NCBI GenBank assembly: GCA_021844355.1
Contig: JAKBTP010000117.1
Span: 1 to 44,611 of the forward strand
DNA: 44,611 bases
Reading direction: 5' to 3'
Source: a bacterium
GTDB lineage: Bacteria > Chloroflexota > Dormibacteria > Aeolococcales > Bog-877
In this document: positions 15,110 to 23,302 of the stretch, one piece after another
Numbering within the stretch: the first letter of the stretch is position 1
Layout: every line of letters starts with the position of its first letter
The notes under the pieces: model-generated
What the model was told of the DNA's origin: nothing
What the model saw: only the letters and a program-made list of their open reading frames with translations
Database searches by the model: none
Made by a program: the position numbers and the translations under genes

Positions 15110-15536
15110 GCCAAGCCGGATCGGAACTCGCCCTCCGGAAGGGCCCGCCGAGGCCTTCAGAAACTCAGCCGGGGTGGCAATCAGGCGGCAGGGTCGTCAA
15201 CCCAGGCACGGAGTCGCATTCGGTGCAAGTCTGCTGTTCGGATGAGGGCCACACCGGCTCCACTTGCGGGAGCAGTGCCATCATCTCCCGCCAGGTCCGG
15301 CCCCTGCCTTCGGCCACTGGCCCAAGGCGAGCCGTTACCGCCGGAGCCCCCTCCATCGTCCGCAAAGCCGAGCGCAACCCTGCCGCCATGAGCTGATCAT
15401 CCGACCGCCCGGAACGGCGGGGCAGGGTGTTACCACGGGGAGCGGAGCGAGTGGAACCACGCTCGGGTGAAGTTGCCGCCCGCGGCGGTGGGAATCACCC
15501 GCGCCGCCCCGGCCCGGGTGCGCTAAACCATGGAGC
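15110..15536. other. Region of about 430 bp without a confident gene
   Basis: Mostly noncoding, probably including the eroded 5' part of the methyltransferase pseudogene. One small minus-strand frame (15165-15389, 74 codons) starts with ATG and has GATGAT 6 nt upstream, matching the leaderless spacing seen elsewhere. Its product shows no family that I recognise and ends in a Cys-containing tail. I do not call it a gene. Confidence 0.5.
15524..15529 (+). promoter_or_regulatory. Putative -10 of the GNAT/acyl-CoA synthetase gene
   Basis: TAAACC ends 7 nt before the GTG at 15537. It lacks the final T of the consensus, so it is weaker than the other examples. Confidence 0.3.
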
Positions 15537-18254
15537 GTGGTCGACGAGACGCTCCTCCATGCGAGCGAGGTGGTTCTCCGGGACGGGTCCACCGCCCGGC
15601 TCCGTGAGCTCACCCCGGCGGACGGGCAGCTAGTCCGCCGGCTGCTGGGCAGCTTGTCTGAGCGGGCGCTCGCCACCCGCTTCTTCTCGGGTGCGGTCGA
15701 CCTGGAGGCCACCTCCGAGCTCCTGGTCCAGGTTGACGGCAGGCGAAGTTTCGGGCTGCTGGCCCTTCAGGGGGACCCCCCGCGCCCACTGGCCCACGCC
15801 ATCTGCATCGCCACCGCCCCCGGCCGGGCCGAGGTCGCCTTCACCGTGGTCGACGAGTACCAGGGGCAGGGACTGGCATCGATCATGCTGGCCCAGCTCG
15901 CCGAGGCGGCCCGCCGGCTCGGGACCGGCGTCTTCGAGGCCTCGGTGCTGCCGGAGAACTCGGCGATGCTCGAGGTCTTCGCCAACAGCGGCTTCGCCCT
16001 GCACACCGACTCCCAGCCGGGGTCGGTGGCCGTCGAATTCCCCACCGAGATCACCAAGGGGGCCCTGCAGCGGTACCTGGAGCGGGAGAGCCAGGCGGCG
16101 GCGGCGGCGGTCGCGGCGGTGCTGGAACCCCGCTCGGTGGCGGTCGTCGGAGCCAGCCGGGACCGCGGCACCATTGGAGGGGAGGTCTTCCACAACCTGC
16201 TGCAGTACGGCTTCCAGGGTCCGGTGTATCCGGTCAACCAGGCCGCCGCGGTGGTCCAGTCGGTGTCCGCCTACCGCTCGGTGACGGCGATCCCGGGACC
16301 GGTGGACATGGCCGTGGTCTGTGTTCCCGCCAACGCCGTCAACGACGTCGCTCGACAGTGTGCCGACAAGCAGGTGAGGGCCCTTGTGGTGATCTCTGCC
16401 GGCTTCGCGGAGGCCGGCCCGGCGGGCCAGGAACGCCAGCGCGAACTCCTGCGCATCTGTGGGGAGTCGGGCATGCGGCTGGTGGGTCCGAACTGCATGG
16501 GGGTCCTCAACACCGCCGAGGCGGTCCAGCTCAACGCCACCTTCGCTCCCTCCACCCCCTGGCCGGGAACCATCGGGTTCCTCTCCCAGAGCGGGGCGTT
16601 GGGACTCGCCATCATCGAGACCACCAGGTCCCTGGGGCTGGGCCTCAGCAGCTTCGTATCGGTGGGAAACAAAGCCGACCTGAGCAGCAACGACCTCCTC
16701 TGCTACTGGGAGAACGACCCGCGTACCGAGCTGGTGGCGCTCTACCTGGAGTCCTTCGGCAACCCCCGCAAGTTCGCCCAGATCGCCTCCCGGGTGTCGC
16801 GGCGCAAGCCGATAGTGGCGGTTCGAAGTGGCCGGGGCAAGGCCGGCGCCCGGGCCGCCGCTTCGCACACCGCCTCCCTGGTGGCTGCCTCAGACGCCAC
16901 CGTGGACGCCCTCTTCAAGCACACCGGGGTGCTCCGCACCGAGACCCTCTCCGACCTCTTCGACCTCCTGTCCATGCTCGCCACCCAGCCGCTGCCTGAG
17001 GGGCCCCGGGTCGGCATCATCACCAACTCTGGCGGGCCGGCGATCCTCTGCTCGGACGCCTTGGAGGCCAACTCCCTCATGGTGGCGGAGCTGCAGCCGC
17101 AGACCCGGGAGCGATTGCAGGGCTTCCTCCCGCCAGAGGCCGCAACCGGGAACCCGGTCGACATGATCGCCAGCGCCTCGGCCCTGGACTACCGGCGGGC
17201 CATCGCAGTGGTGAGCTCGGACCCCGGCGTGGACGCCCTGGTGGTGATCTTCACTCCTCCCCTGGTCACGCGGGCGGAGGATGTGGCCGCGGCCATCCGG
17301 GAGGCCGCCGGGGCCCTGCCGCGCCGGGTCCCCTTGGTCACCGTGTTCATGACCAGCGAGGGAGTTCCCGAGCAGCTCCGGTCGGCGGAGGTGCAGGTGC
17401 CCTCGTACCCGTTCCCAGAGAATCCGGCGCGGGTGCTGGCCGCGGCGCTGCGCCTGCGCCGGTGGCGAGAGCGGCCCGAGGCGGACGAGGAGGGGACCGC
17501 GGCGCCGGAGCAGCTCCAGGTCGCTGCCAGGCTCTCCGACTGGCTTCGTGGCGGCCCGCGCTGGCTCCGCGGTGAGGAGACCGACAGCCTCCTCCAGGAG
17601 TACGGCATCCAGGTCCTGCCCACCCGGCAGGCCGCGCACCCCGAGGGTGCTGCCCAGGAAGCCTCTCAGCTGGGGTTTCCCGTCGTGCTGAAGGGGGAGG
17701 GCCGGGCGATCTTGCACAAGAGTGAGCTGGGAGCGGTGCGGCTGGGCCTCCGTTCGGAGAAGGAGGTCGCGGACGCCGCCCGGGAGATGGCCTCCAGGCT
17801 GCACCGGCAGGGCGTGGAGGTGGAGTCGTTCCTGGTCCAGCCCCAGCTGGAGGGCGGGGTCGAACTGCTGATGGGAGCCGTCCGCGACCACCAGTTCGGG
17901 ACGGTGGTGGCCTGTGGGGCGGGGGGAACGGCTGTGGAGCTGCTCCACGACACCTCGGTCAGGCTGGCCCCGGTCTCGCCCACTGACGCCGGCGAGATGC
18001 TCGCGGAACTGGGCACCTACCCGCTGCTCACCGGCTTCCGCGGAGCCCCGCCGGTGGATGTGGAGGCCGCCGTCCGGACGCTGGCGGCCCTGGCCGCCCT
18101 GGCCGAGGAGCATCCGGCGCTGGCGGAGGTGGAGTGCAATCCGGTGGTGGTGACCGAGAAGGGGGCGTTCGTGGTGGACTCCAGGGCGAGGATCGAGGCG
18201 CCTCCTCCGTCGCTGCCGGTGGGGGCCAAGCGCTTCGCGGTGGAGCGCGGCTGA
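15537..18254 (+). CDS. GNAT acetyltransferase fused to NDP-forming acyl-CoA synthetase
   Basis: 905 residues with four modules in order. The GNAT domain (about 1-165) has VAFTVVDEYQGQGLASIMLA as the acetyl-CoA loop. A CoA-binding Rossmann domain (about 195-325) begins SVAVVGASRDRGTIGGEVF. Two succinyl-CoA-ligase-like domains (about 330-640) contain SQSGALGLAI and the SHTASL segment with a candidate phosphohistidine near 444. A C-terminal ATP-grasp domain (about 670-890) contains LHKSELGAVRLGL with a second histidine near 727. Relatives include Pat-type protein lysine acetyltransferases, some of which lack synthetase activity. Here both histidines are kept, so ligase activity (acyl-CoA plus ADP to acid plus ATP, reversible) is plausible. 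The start is GTG. Confidence 0.9.
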   Translation: MVDETLLHASEVVLRDGSTARLRELTPADGQLVRRLLGSLSERALATRFFSGAVDLEATSELLVQVDGRRSFGLLALQGDPPRPLAHAICIATAPGRAEVAFTVVDEYQGQGLASIMLAQLAEAARRLGTGVFEASVLPENSAMLEVFANSGFALHTDSQPGSVAVEFPTEITKGALQRYLERESQAAAAAVAAVLEPRSVAVVGASRDRGTIGGEVFHNLLQYGFQGPVYPVNQAAAVVQSVSAYRSVTAIPGPVDMAVVCVPANAVNDVARQCADKQVRALVVISAGFAEAGPAGQERQRELLRICGESGMRLVGPNCMGVLNTAEAVQLNATFAPSTPWPGTIGFLSQSGALGLAIIETTRSLGLGLSSFVSVGNKADLSSNDLLCYWENDPRTELVALYLESFGNPRKFAQIASRVSRRKPIVAVRSGRGKAGARAAASHTASLVAASDATVDALFKHTGVLRTETLSDLFDLLSMLATQPLPEGPRVGIITNSGGPAILCSDALEANSLMVAELQPQTRERLQGFLPPEAATGNPVDMIASASALDYRRAIAVVSSDPGVDALVVIFTPPLVTRAEDVAAAIREAAGALPRRVPLVTVFMTSEGVPEQLRSAEVQVPSYPFPENPARVLAAALRLRRWRERPEADEEGTAAPEQLQVAARLSDWLRGGPRWLRGEETDSLLQEYGIQVLPTRQAAHPEGAAQEASQLGFPVVLKGEGRAILHKSELGAVRLGLRSEKEVADAAREMASRLHRQGVEVESFLVQPQLEGGVELLMGAVRDHQFGTVVACGAGGTAVELLHDTSVRLAPVSPTDAGEMLAELGTYPLLTGFRGAPPVDVEAAVRTLAALAALAEEHPALAEVECNPVVVTEKGAFVVDSRARIEAPPPSLPVGAKRFAVERG

Positions 18255-18332
18255 CGCGGAGAAGGGCTCGCCGCAGGTCTCTCAGCCTCGGCTCAGCCCT
18301 TCGACCGGCCGGCCCTTCAGAATGGATCTGAA

Positions 18333-19388
18333 ATGACCGCCCGTATCTCCGCGCTGGCCCGCTGGGCTGGGCGCCCCTGGCCCCGGGTGGGTCTGGGAGC
18401 TCTGGTGGCCGCGGTGCTGCTGTTCCTGGTCCTGCACAAGGTCTCACTGGCGACGGTCGGACATTCCCTGGCTCACGTCTCGCCGCCCCTGGTGCTGCTG
18501 GCTGCCCTCCTGGCCGCGGGATACGTGGCCATGCGGGCCCTGCGCTACCGGCTGCTCCTGGGCGGCGGCTCCTCCCCCGCGGTCCTCGGCGTGACCGCGG
18601 CCAGCTGGGGGGCCGGGCAGGTCCTTCCCGGCCCGGGTGGGGACGCCGCCTTCATCTGGTTGGCTCGCCGAGAGTTGGGTGCCTCGATCCCCCGGGGCAC
18701 GGGGGCGGCGGTGGTGGCGCGCCTCTTCGACTTCGCCAGCCTGGCGGTGATCCTCCTGGTGTCGGCGGACCTGGCCGGGGCCCGGCTGCCCCGTTCCCTG
18801 CGAGTGGGTGCCGTCGCCCTGGCGGTGGCCCTGCTCCTGGTCATCGCCTCCCTCTTCATCCAACGGGTGCGCCAACCCCTGTTGAGGCGCGTGGAAGGGA
18901 TCCGCTTGGTGGGCCGGCTCGCGGTCCGTGCGGAGACCGCGCTCGGGGAGCTGAGCAGCTGGCGGATGGGCGTCGGCCTGCTGGCCACCACCGCCGGCGC
19001 CCGGGTGCTGGCGGCGCTCGAGTACCTCTGCCTCTTCCTGGCCCTGGGGGCACACGTGACCTTCTGGCAGGTGTGGCTGGCCCTCGCCGTGCGGACGCTC
19101 CTCTTCGCCCTCCCCATCCAGGGGGTCGGGGGGTTCGGGACCTCTCAGGTCTGGTGGGCCGCGGGCCTGGCGCTGGCCGGCCTCGCCATCGGCCCCGCCC
19201 TCACCCTGGGGCTGGAGATCCAGGTGATGGACCTCCTGGTCGCCCTGCCCGAGGGCCTTATCGGCTGGCTCGGCCTCAGGGGGCGCCGGCTCCTTCGCCC
19301 GGAGGCGCCGCTGGAAGCGCCCGCGCCGCCTCCGCCTGCCGCCGCCGAGCTGGTGGGCGCCGGGGCCCGCCCGGCGATGGACCGCTAG
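18333..19388 (+). CDS. UPF0104/LPG-synthase-TM-like integral membrane protein
   Basis: 351 residues with about eight hydrophobic segments. The family is the flippase-like transmembrane domain of lysylphosphatidylglycerol synthases and related proteins that move or modify lipids. Conserved pieces are VAMRALRYRLLLGG, GAGQVLPGPGGDAAFIWLAR and LPIQGVGGFGTSQVWWAAGL; the last matches the typical Gly-rich motif near the C-terminus. The tail is Pro/Ala rich and probably cytoplasmic. No soluble aminoacyltransferase domain is present. ATG 18333 overlaps the stop of a 4-codon frame (ATGA), which may be chance. The gene stands alone, 78 bp after the synthetase fusion. Confidence 0.8.
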   Translation: MTARISALARWAGRPWPRVGLGALVAAVLLFLVLHKVSLATVGHSLAHVSPPLVLLAALLAAGYVAMRALRYRLLLGGGSSPAVLGVTAASWGAGQVLPGPGGDAAFIWLARRELGASIPRGTGAAVVARLFDFASLAVILLVSADLAGARLPRSLRVGAVALAVALLLVIASLFIQRVRQPLLRRVEGIRLVGRLAVRAETALGELSSWRMGVGLLATTAGARVLAALEYLCLFLALGAHVTFWQVWLALAVRTLLFALPIQGVGGFGTSQVWWAAGLALAGLAIGPALTLGLEIQVMDLLVALPEGLIGWLGLRGRRLLRPEAPLEAPAPPPPAAAELVGAGARPAMDR

Positions 19389-19422
19389 CGCCCGGGCGCC
19401 TAGGGGCAGCGCCGGCCGAGCC

Positions 19423-20316
19423 TCATCCGCCGCCTTCTGGGGTCCCCCCGACCGCGCTGAGGGCCTCCCGGAGGCGGCGCGCGAAGGCCTCGGGTTGTCC
19501 GGCGAAGGGGGAGTCGCCTCCCACGAAGCCGCCGTGGTGGCTGGGGAAGACGGTCGGCTGCTGGTGAAGGCGTTCGGCGATGACAGCCGCGCATCGCGCG
19601 GCGAGGAGCCCCCGCGACTCCTCGCCCACGGCGATCACGATTCGGGTGGGGGATGTCGCCAGGGCCGCGATGTCGGGAAGGTAGGCGGTCACCGCGGCCG
19701 AGCGCCCGGAAAGCAGCGGGTCGTCTCGGGCCCCCGAGTCCTCGGCCGGCAGGCCGAACTGTGAGGGCTGGGGCACGGGCTGGTCGAAGTACTCCCGGGT
19801 GAACTCGCCGGGCCAGGAGGTCATGGCGATGAAGGCCGCCATGCCCGCGCCCATCCCGCCCGCCTGGTAGGCGGCCAGGACCTGGTCCATGGCCCGCTCG
19901 GCTGCCTCCCGGTCGGGGAGCACACCCAGTATCGGCGGCTCGTGGGCCACCAGGAGCCGGACATCAGTCGGATGGGCGGCGACCAGGGCGAGGGCGGTCA
20001 CGGCGCCTCCGCTGCTGGCGAACATCTCGACCGGACCGACGTCCAGCGCGGCGATCAGCTCATGCAGGTCCTCCGCCTGGGCTACCGGGTCATGGTCCAC
20101 CCGTCCGTCCGAGCGGGTGCTGCGGCCGATGCCCCGGGGATCGTAGGTGACCACCGTGCGGTCCGGGAAGTGGGAGGCGAGGGCACTGAAGCCGCCGGCG
20201 TCCATGGGCTGTCCGATCATCAGAAGGGGCGGCGTGCCGCCCCGGGTTGGCGCCGGCCCGTGGATGTCGTAGACCAGGTCGACGCCTGGGATGCTGAGCG
20301 TGTGGGGCGTGATCAT
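19423..20316 (-). CDS. Alpha/beta hydrolase
   Basis: 297 residues. The nucleophile elbow reads MFASSGGAVTALALVAAHP, with the second serine as likely nucleophile (small-x-Ser-x-Gly). YDPRGIGRSTRSDGR is the typical oxyanion/cap segment, and LLVAHEPPILGVLPD is characteristic of one bacterial hydrolase subgroup. The catalytic histidine is probably in FPSHHGGFVGGD. The ATG at 20316 overlaps the SRPBCC stop (ATGA), so I chose it over starts further upstream. It is the third gene of the arsR-SRPBCC-hydrolase operon. The substrate is unknown; epoxide hydrolase or esterase are the usual guesses. Confidence 0.87.
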   Translation of the reverse strand: MITPHTLSIPGVDLVYDIHGPAPTRGGTPPLLMIGQPMDAGGFSALASHFPDRTVVTYDPRGIGRSTRSDGRVDHDPVAQAEDLHELIAALDVGPVEMFASSGGAVTALALVAAHPTDVRLLVAHEPPILGVLPDREAAERAMDQVLAAYQAGGMGAGMAAFIAMTSWPGEFTREYFDQPVPQPSQFGLPAEDSGARDDPLLSGRSAAVTAYLPDIAALATSPTRIVIAVGEESRGLLAARCAAVIAERLHQQPTVFPSHHGGFVGGDSPFAGQPEAFARRLREALSAVGGTPEGGG

Positions 20317-20831
20317 TGGGCGCCTCCCCCCGTTCCCAGCAGTCTCTCCAGCTTGTCCAGCTGCTCCGCCCACCCCTGCTCGGCGCCCTCGAGAGCGGCC
20401 TTGGGAGGCATCGGGTCGAAGTACGACTGGCGCATGGTCAGCAGCGTGCCCTCAGGGACCTCCTCCAGGGTCAGCTCGATCAGGGTCGCGAAGAGCTCGC
20501 CCTCCTGATCGTTGACGGCCCGGCCGCTCATCACCAGGCGGTGCGGCGGGTCGACCTCGTAGTACTCGCCGCCCATGTAGTGCGAGAAGTGGGACTCCTC
20601 GGGGATGAACTCCGGCCACCTCATGGCGATCCGGTAGGCGCCTCCCACGCGCAGGTCGACCTCGGCGGCGGGGGCGGTGAACCCGCTCGGCCACCACCAC
20701 TGCTTCAGCTGCTCCGGGTCGGTGAAGGCCTCGAACACCCGCTGGGGGGTGGCCCTCAGGGCGCGCCGGATGACCAGCTCACGGCGCGGGCGCGCCTGGC
20801 GAAGATCGGCGGGGCTCTGGGGATCAGGCAT
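20313..20831 (-). CDS. SRPBCC (AHSA1-like) domain protein
   Basis: 172 residues with the START-like helix-grip fold. The opening segment RRELVIRRALRATPQRVFEA leads into FTDPEQLKQWWWP, a hallmark of the AHSA1 group, followed by DLRVGGAYRI. The C-terminal helix GWAEQLDKLERLL closes the pocket. Such genes are very often paired with an ArsR-type repressor, as here: the ATG lies within the last codons of arsR (8-nt overlap). The bound small hydrophobic ligand is unknown. It overlaps the hydrolase gene by 4 nt. Confidence 0.88.
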   Translation of the reverse strand: MPDPQSPADLRQARPRRELVIRRALRATPQRVFEAFTDPEQLKQWWWPSGFTAPAAEVDLRVGGAYRIAMRWPEFIPEESHFSHYMGGEYYEVDPPHRLVMSGRAVNDQEGELFATLIELTLEEVPEGTLLTMRQSYFDPMPPKAALEGAEQGWAEQLDKLERLLGTGGGAQ

Positions 20832-21180
20832 CTGGGGCCTCCTCCGCATTGGTTGGACCGTTCCAGGTGGCAAGATGCGATTCCAGCCGATCGAGGCGAG
20901 CCTTCCACTCCTCCCTGGCGCGCCGCATCCAGAGATCCGCCTGGACCAGCCCATCCGGCCGCAGGCGGGCAGGTCGCCGCTGTCCCGCCCTCGACCGGCT
21001 CACCAGCCCCGCCCGCTCCAGCACCCTGAGGTGCTTGGTGATGGCCGGCTGGGTCATGGCCGTGCCCCTGGCGAGCTCCACGACCCCCAGCTCGCCGTCG
21101 GCGAGGCGTTCGAGGATGGACCGTCGGGTCGGGTCGGCCAGCGCGGCGAAGGTGCGGCTCACGGGGTCCTCAGTTGGCAT
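20824..21180 (-). CDS. ArsR-family transcriptional regulator
   Basis: 118-residue winged-helix repressor. The segment SRTFAALADPTRRSILERLA starts the domain. The recognition helix is in AMTQPAITKHLRVLERAGLV, and the wing follows (SRSRAGQRRPARLRPDGL). The metal-binding ELCVCDL motif is replaced by LGVVELARGT without cysteines, so it does not sense arsenic or another metal through that site. A ligand acting with the SRPBCC partner is more likely. The ATG at 21180 lies 7 nt after the -10. The operator palindromes directly at the start indicate autorepression. Confidence 0.92.
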   Translation of the reverse strand: MPTEDPVSRTFAALADPTRRSILERLADGELGVVELARGTAMTQPAITKHLRVLERAGLVSRSRAGQRRPARLRPDGLVQADLWMRRAREEWKARLDRLESHLATWNGPTNAEEAPDA

Positions 21181-21216
21181 AACCGTAAGGTTATATAACC
21201 AGGCGGTGAATGTCAA
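21180..21216 (-). promoter_or_regulatory. arsR promoter with overlapping palindromic operators
   Basis: On the minus strand a perfect TTGACA (21216 to 21211) is followed after 17 nt by TAACCT (21193 to 21188), and the ATG starts 7 nt later. Two inverted repeats overlap the -10 and start: GGTTATATAACC (21189-21200, perfect 12-bp palindrome) and TAACC-GTAA-GGTTA (21180-21193). A repressor bound here would block RNA polymerase. This is the strongest promoter in the window by sequence. Confidence 0.75.
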
Positions 21217-21411
21217 GGCCCTCGCGCCTCTGGGCCGCGGTTGGGGCGGCTTCCGACCGTGGCCCATGTCCGGCCGAAGCCAGATCTGGTCCCCGCCGCA
21301 CCCGAGGGTCGTCGTCCCAGCGGGCCCGCCTGCGTCCGGGAGCTCGCGCCACGGCGACTCCCTCAACCGGGGGGGGGACCGTCGTGCTCGGGGCGACGCG
21401 GGACGCGGAGG

Positions 21412-21945
21412 TCAGCGCCTGGAGGCGGGACCAGAGGTGCGGGCAGGCGTTCGGGAGCGCGGTGGGGCGCCCCTCAGCTCCCTGGCGCTCCGGCGGATGG
21501 CCCCCGCCAGCTGGAGAAGGAAGGCCTCGAGGAGCCCTAGTTCCGCCGGTGTGCGGTCCTGGAGAAGAAGTCGAATCTCCCGGTTGAGCCCCGAGAGCAT
21601 CTCCCGGGCCACCTGCCCCGCTTCCTCGGTCACCTCGACCTTCACCCGCCGGCGGTCCGACTGGTCCGGCTCTCGGCGGAGGTGCCCGACCCGCTCCAGC
21701 CGGTCCACTATCCCGGTGATACCGCCGCTGGTGACCCCCAGCGCCGCTCCCAGCTCGCCGGCGGTCAGGCCCCGGTGGCTGCTCACCACGTTGAGGGCGC
21801 GGACCTCACTCCCGGAGATCCCCAGGTGGTGGGCGGCGGCCATGGTGTGCTGGGGCATGGCCTCGGAGAGGCTCCGCACCGCCCGCAGGACCGCCGTCTC
21901 CAGTAGCTCTCGGTCATCGGTCGCGGCGGCGAATTCGCTGGCCAT
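21412..21945 (-). CDS. MarR-family transcriptional regulator
   Basis: 177 residues. The winged helix spans about 40-110: GISGSEVRALNVVSSHRGLT, then GELGAALGVTSGGITGIVDR with the recognition helix, then the wing REPDQSDRRRVKVEVTEE. The N- and C-terminal helices would form the dimer interface; the C-terminal 20 residues are Arg/Pro rich and probably disordered. It is divergent from the glutaredoxin-thioredoxin reductase gene (59-bp gap), which makes that gene a candidate target. The 195 bp between this gene and the arsR promoter holds nothing I can name. Confidence 0.9.
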   Translation of the reverse strand: MASEFAAATDDRELLETAVLRAVRSLSEAMPQHTMAAAHHLGISGSEVRALNVVSSHRGLTAGELGAALGVTSGGITGIVDRLERVGHLRREPDQSDRRRVKVEVTEEAGQVAREMLSGLNREIRLLLQDRTPAELGLLEAFLLQLAGAIRRSARELRGAPPRSRTPARTSGPASRR

Positions 21946-21953
21946 GCGACCTC

Positions 21954-21959
21954 AGTGTA
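21954..21959 (-). promoter_or_regulatory. Putative -10 of marR, leaderless type
   Basis: TACACT on the minus strand ends 8 nt before the ATG at 21945. Confidence 0.45.
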
Positions 21960-22004
21960 CGGCCCCGCTGGCCGGGAAGCCTCGCGCTGTGAGAGACTTT
22001 GCCG

Positions 22005-23213
22005 GTGGAGCAGATCACCGTCTACGGCGCTCCCTGGTGCCCTGACTGCCAGCGCAGCAAGGCCTTCCTCAGCTCCCACCGGATCGAGTACGGCTGGGTG
22101 GACATCGACCAGGACCAGGCCGGCCTGGAGTTCGTCGAGCACCTCCAGGGGGGCGGGCGGACGATTCCCACCATCGTCTTCCCCGATGGCTCCCACCTGC
22201 TCGAGCCCAGTGATGAGGAGCTGGCTCGCAAGCTCGGGATCCAGGTGGAGGCGAGCCGCAGGGCCTACGACCTGGTCATCGTGGGCGGGGGCCCGGCCGG
22301 GCTGGCCGCCTCCATCTACGCCGCCCGGGAGGGGATCTCGGCGGTGGTCATCGACTCCGGCGGCCTGGGGGGCAATGCCGGCGTCACCGAGCGCATCGAC
22401 AACTATCCCGGGTTTCCCGAGGGGGTCGGCGGGGCGGAGCTGATGGAGCGCTTCGTGGCTCAGGCCCGCCGCTACGAGGTGGAGCTGGTGGCCGGGGCTC
22501 GGGTGGTCTCGGTGGACCCCTCGGGTGAGGACCTCCAGGTGGCGCTTGCAGGGGGCCAGCTGCTGGGGGCTCACGCCGTCCTCTTCGCCACCGGCTCCAC
22601 CTATCGCCGCCTGGGGATCCCTGGCGAGGACCAGCTCCTGGGCGCGGGAGTGCACTTCTGCTCCACCTGCGACGGTCCCTTCTACCGCGGGGCCGAGGAG
22701 ATCCTGGTGGTGGGGGGCGGCAACGCCGCCCTGGAGGAGGGCCTGTTCCTGGCCAAGTTCGCGCGCAGGATCCGGCTGGTGCAGAACCAGAAGGAGCTCA
22801 CCGCCTCCCGGTTGCTGCAGGACAAGGTCGCCTCGGACCCTCGGTTCGAGGTCCACACCTCCACCCAGCTCACCGAGATCCGGGGGAAGACCCGGGTGGA
22901 GGAGGTCCTCGCCCGGAACCAGGACACCGGCGAGGAGTACCGCTGGCATCCGGCCGCGGTGTTCGTGTTCGTCGGCCTAACCCCCAACTCCGAGGTCCTG
23001 CGTGGGGTGGTGGAGCTGGACCGCTGGGGGTTCGTAGGCACCGACCTGGCCTACCGGACCTCCATGGCCGGGGTCTACGCGGCCGGGGACGTGCGCTCCG
23101 GCTCCACCAAGCAGCTGGCCTCGGCGGTGGGGGAGGGGGCCGCGGCGCTGCTGGCGGTGCGAGCCTATCTGCAGCAGCATCACCACCTGGCGCTGGTCGA
23201 GGTCAACTCCTGA
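22005..23213 (+). CDS. Glutaredoxin (mycoredoxin)-thioredoxin reductase fusion
   Basis: 402 residues. Residues 1-80 are a glutaredoxin-like domain of the mycoredoxin type: ITVYGAPWCPDCQRSKAFL with the dithiol site C12-P-D-C15, then GGRTIPTIVFPDGSHLLEPS. A full thioredoxin reductase follows: FAD motif VIVGGGPAGLAASIYAAREG, redox motif C219-S-T-C222-DG, NADPH motif ILVVGGGNAALEEG and the second FAD motif VYAAGDVRSG. Electron flow NADPH to FAD to C219/C222 to the N-terminal CPDC is inferred from the fusion. The frame opens with TTG at 21999; GTG 22005 gives the family N-terminus. It is divergent from marR. Confidence 0.92.
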   Translation: MEQITVYGAPWCPDCQRSKAFLSSHRIEYGWVDIDQDQAGLEFVEHLQGGGRTIPTIVFPDGSHLLEPSDEELARKLGIQVEASRRAYDLVIVGGGPAGLAASIYAAREGISAVVIDSGGLGGNAGVTERIDNYPGFPEGVGGAELMERFVAQARRYEVELVAGARVVSVDPSGEDLQVALAGGQLLGAHAVLFATGSTYRRLGIPGEDQLLGAGVHFCSTCDGPFYRGAEEILVVGGGNAALEEGLFLAKFARRIRLVQNQKELTASRLLQDKVASDPRFEVHTSTQLTEIRGKTRVEEVLARNQDTGEEYRWHPAAVFVFVGLTPNSEVLRGVVELDRWGFVGTDLAYRTSMAGVYAAGDVRSGSTKQLASAVGEGAAALLAVRAYLQQHHHLALVEVNS

Positions 23214-23302
23214 GCGGAGCGCTGGCCGAGGTGGATCGACCACTCCGGGCCTCGGTTTTGGTTAATCTCTGGGGCGCGGGGAGAATCTGAGGTGATCGAA
23301 GC

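Noticed and set aside
15165..15389. Small minus-strand frame of 74 codons with GATGAT 6 nt before its ATG
   Set aside because: The upstream spacing fits the leaderless pattern, but the product matches no family I know and lies in eroded DNA next to a pseudogene. Not enough support for a gene call.
16890..18113. Long open frame on the strand opposite the acyl-CoA synthetase fusion
   Set aside because: Such antisense frames arise from GC-rich codon bias. The plus-strand product has clear domains and the antisense product has none.
18322..18336. Four-codon frame MDLK ending in ATGA overlap with the UPF0104 gene
   Set aside because: It resembles the 8-codon leaders, but there is no -10 at the right distance and the length differs. 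Probably chance.
19388..19399. Perfect palindrome GCGCCCGGGCGC after the UPF0104 stop
   Set aside because: Such palindromes are expected by chance in very GC-rich DNA; there is no T-run, so it is not called a terminator.
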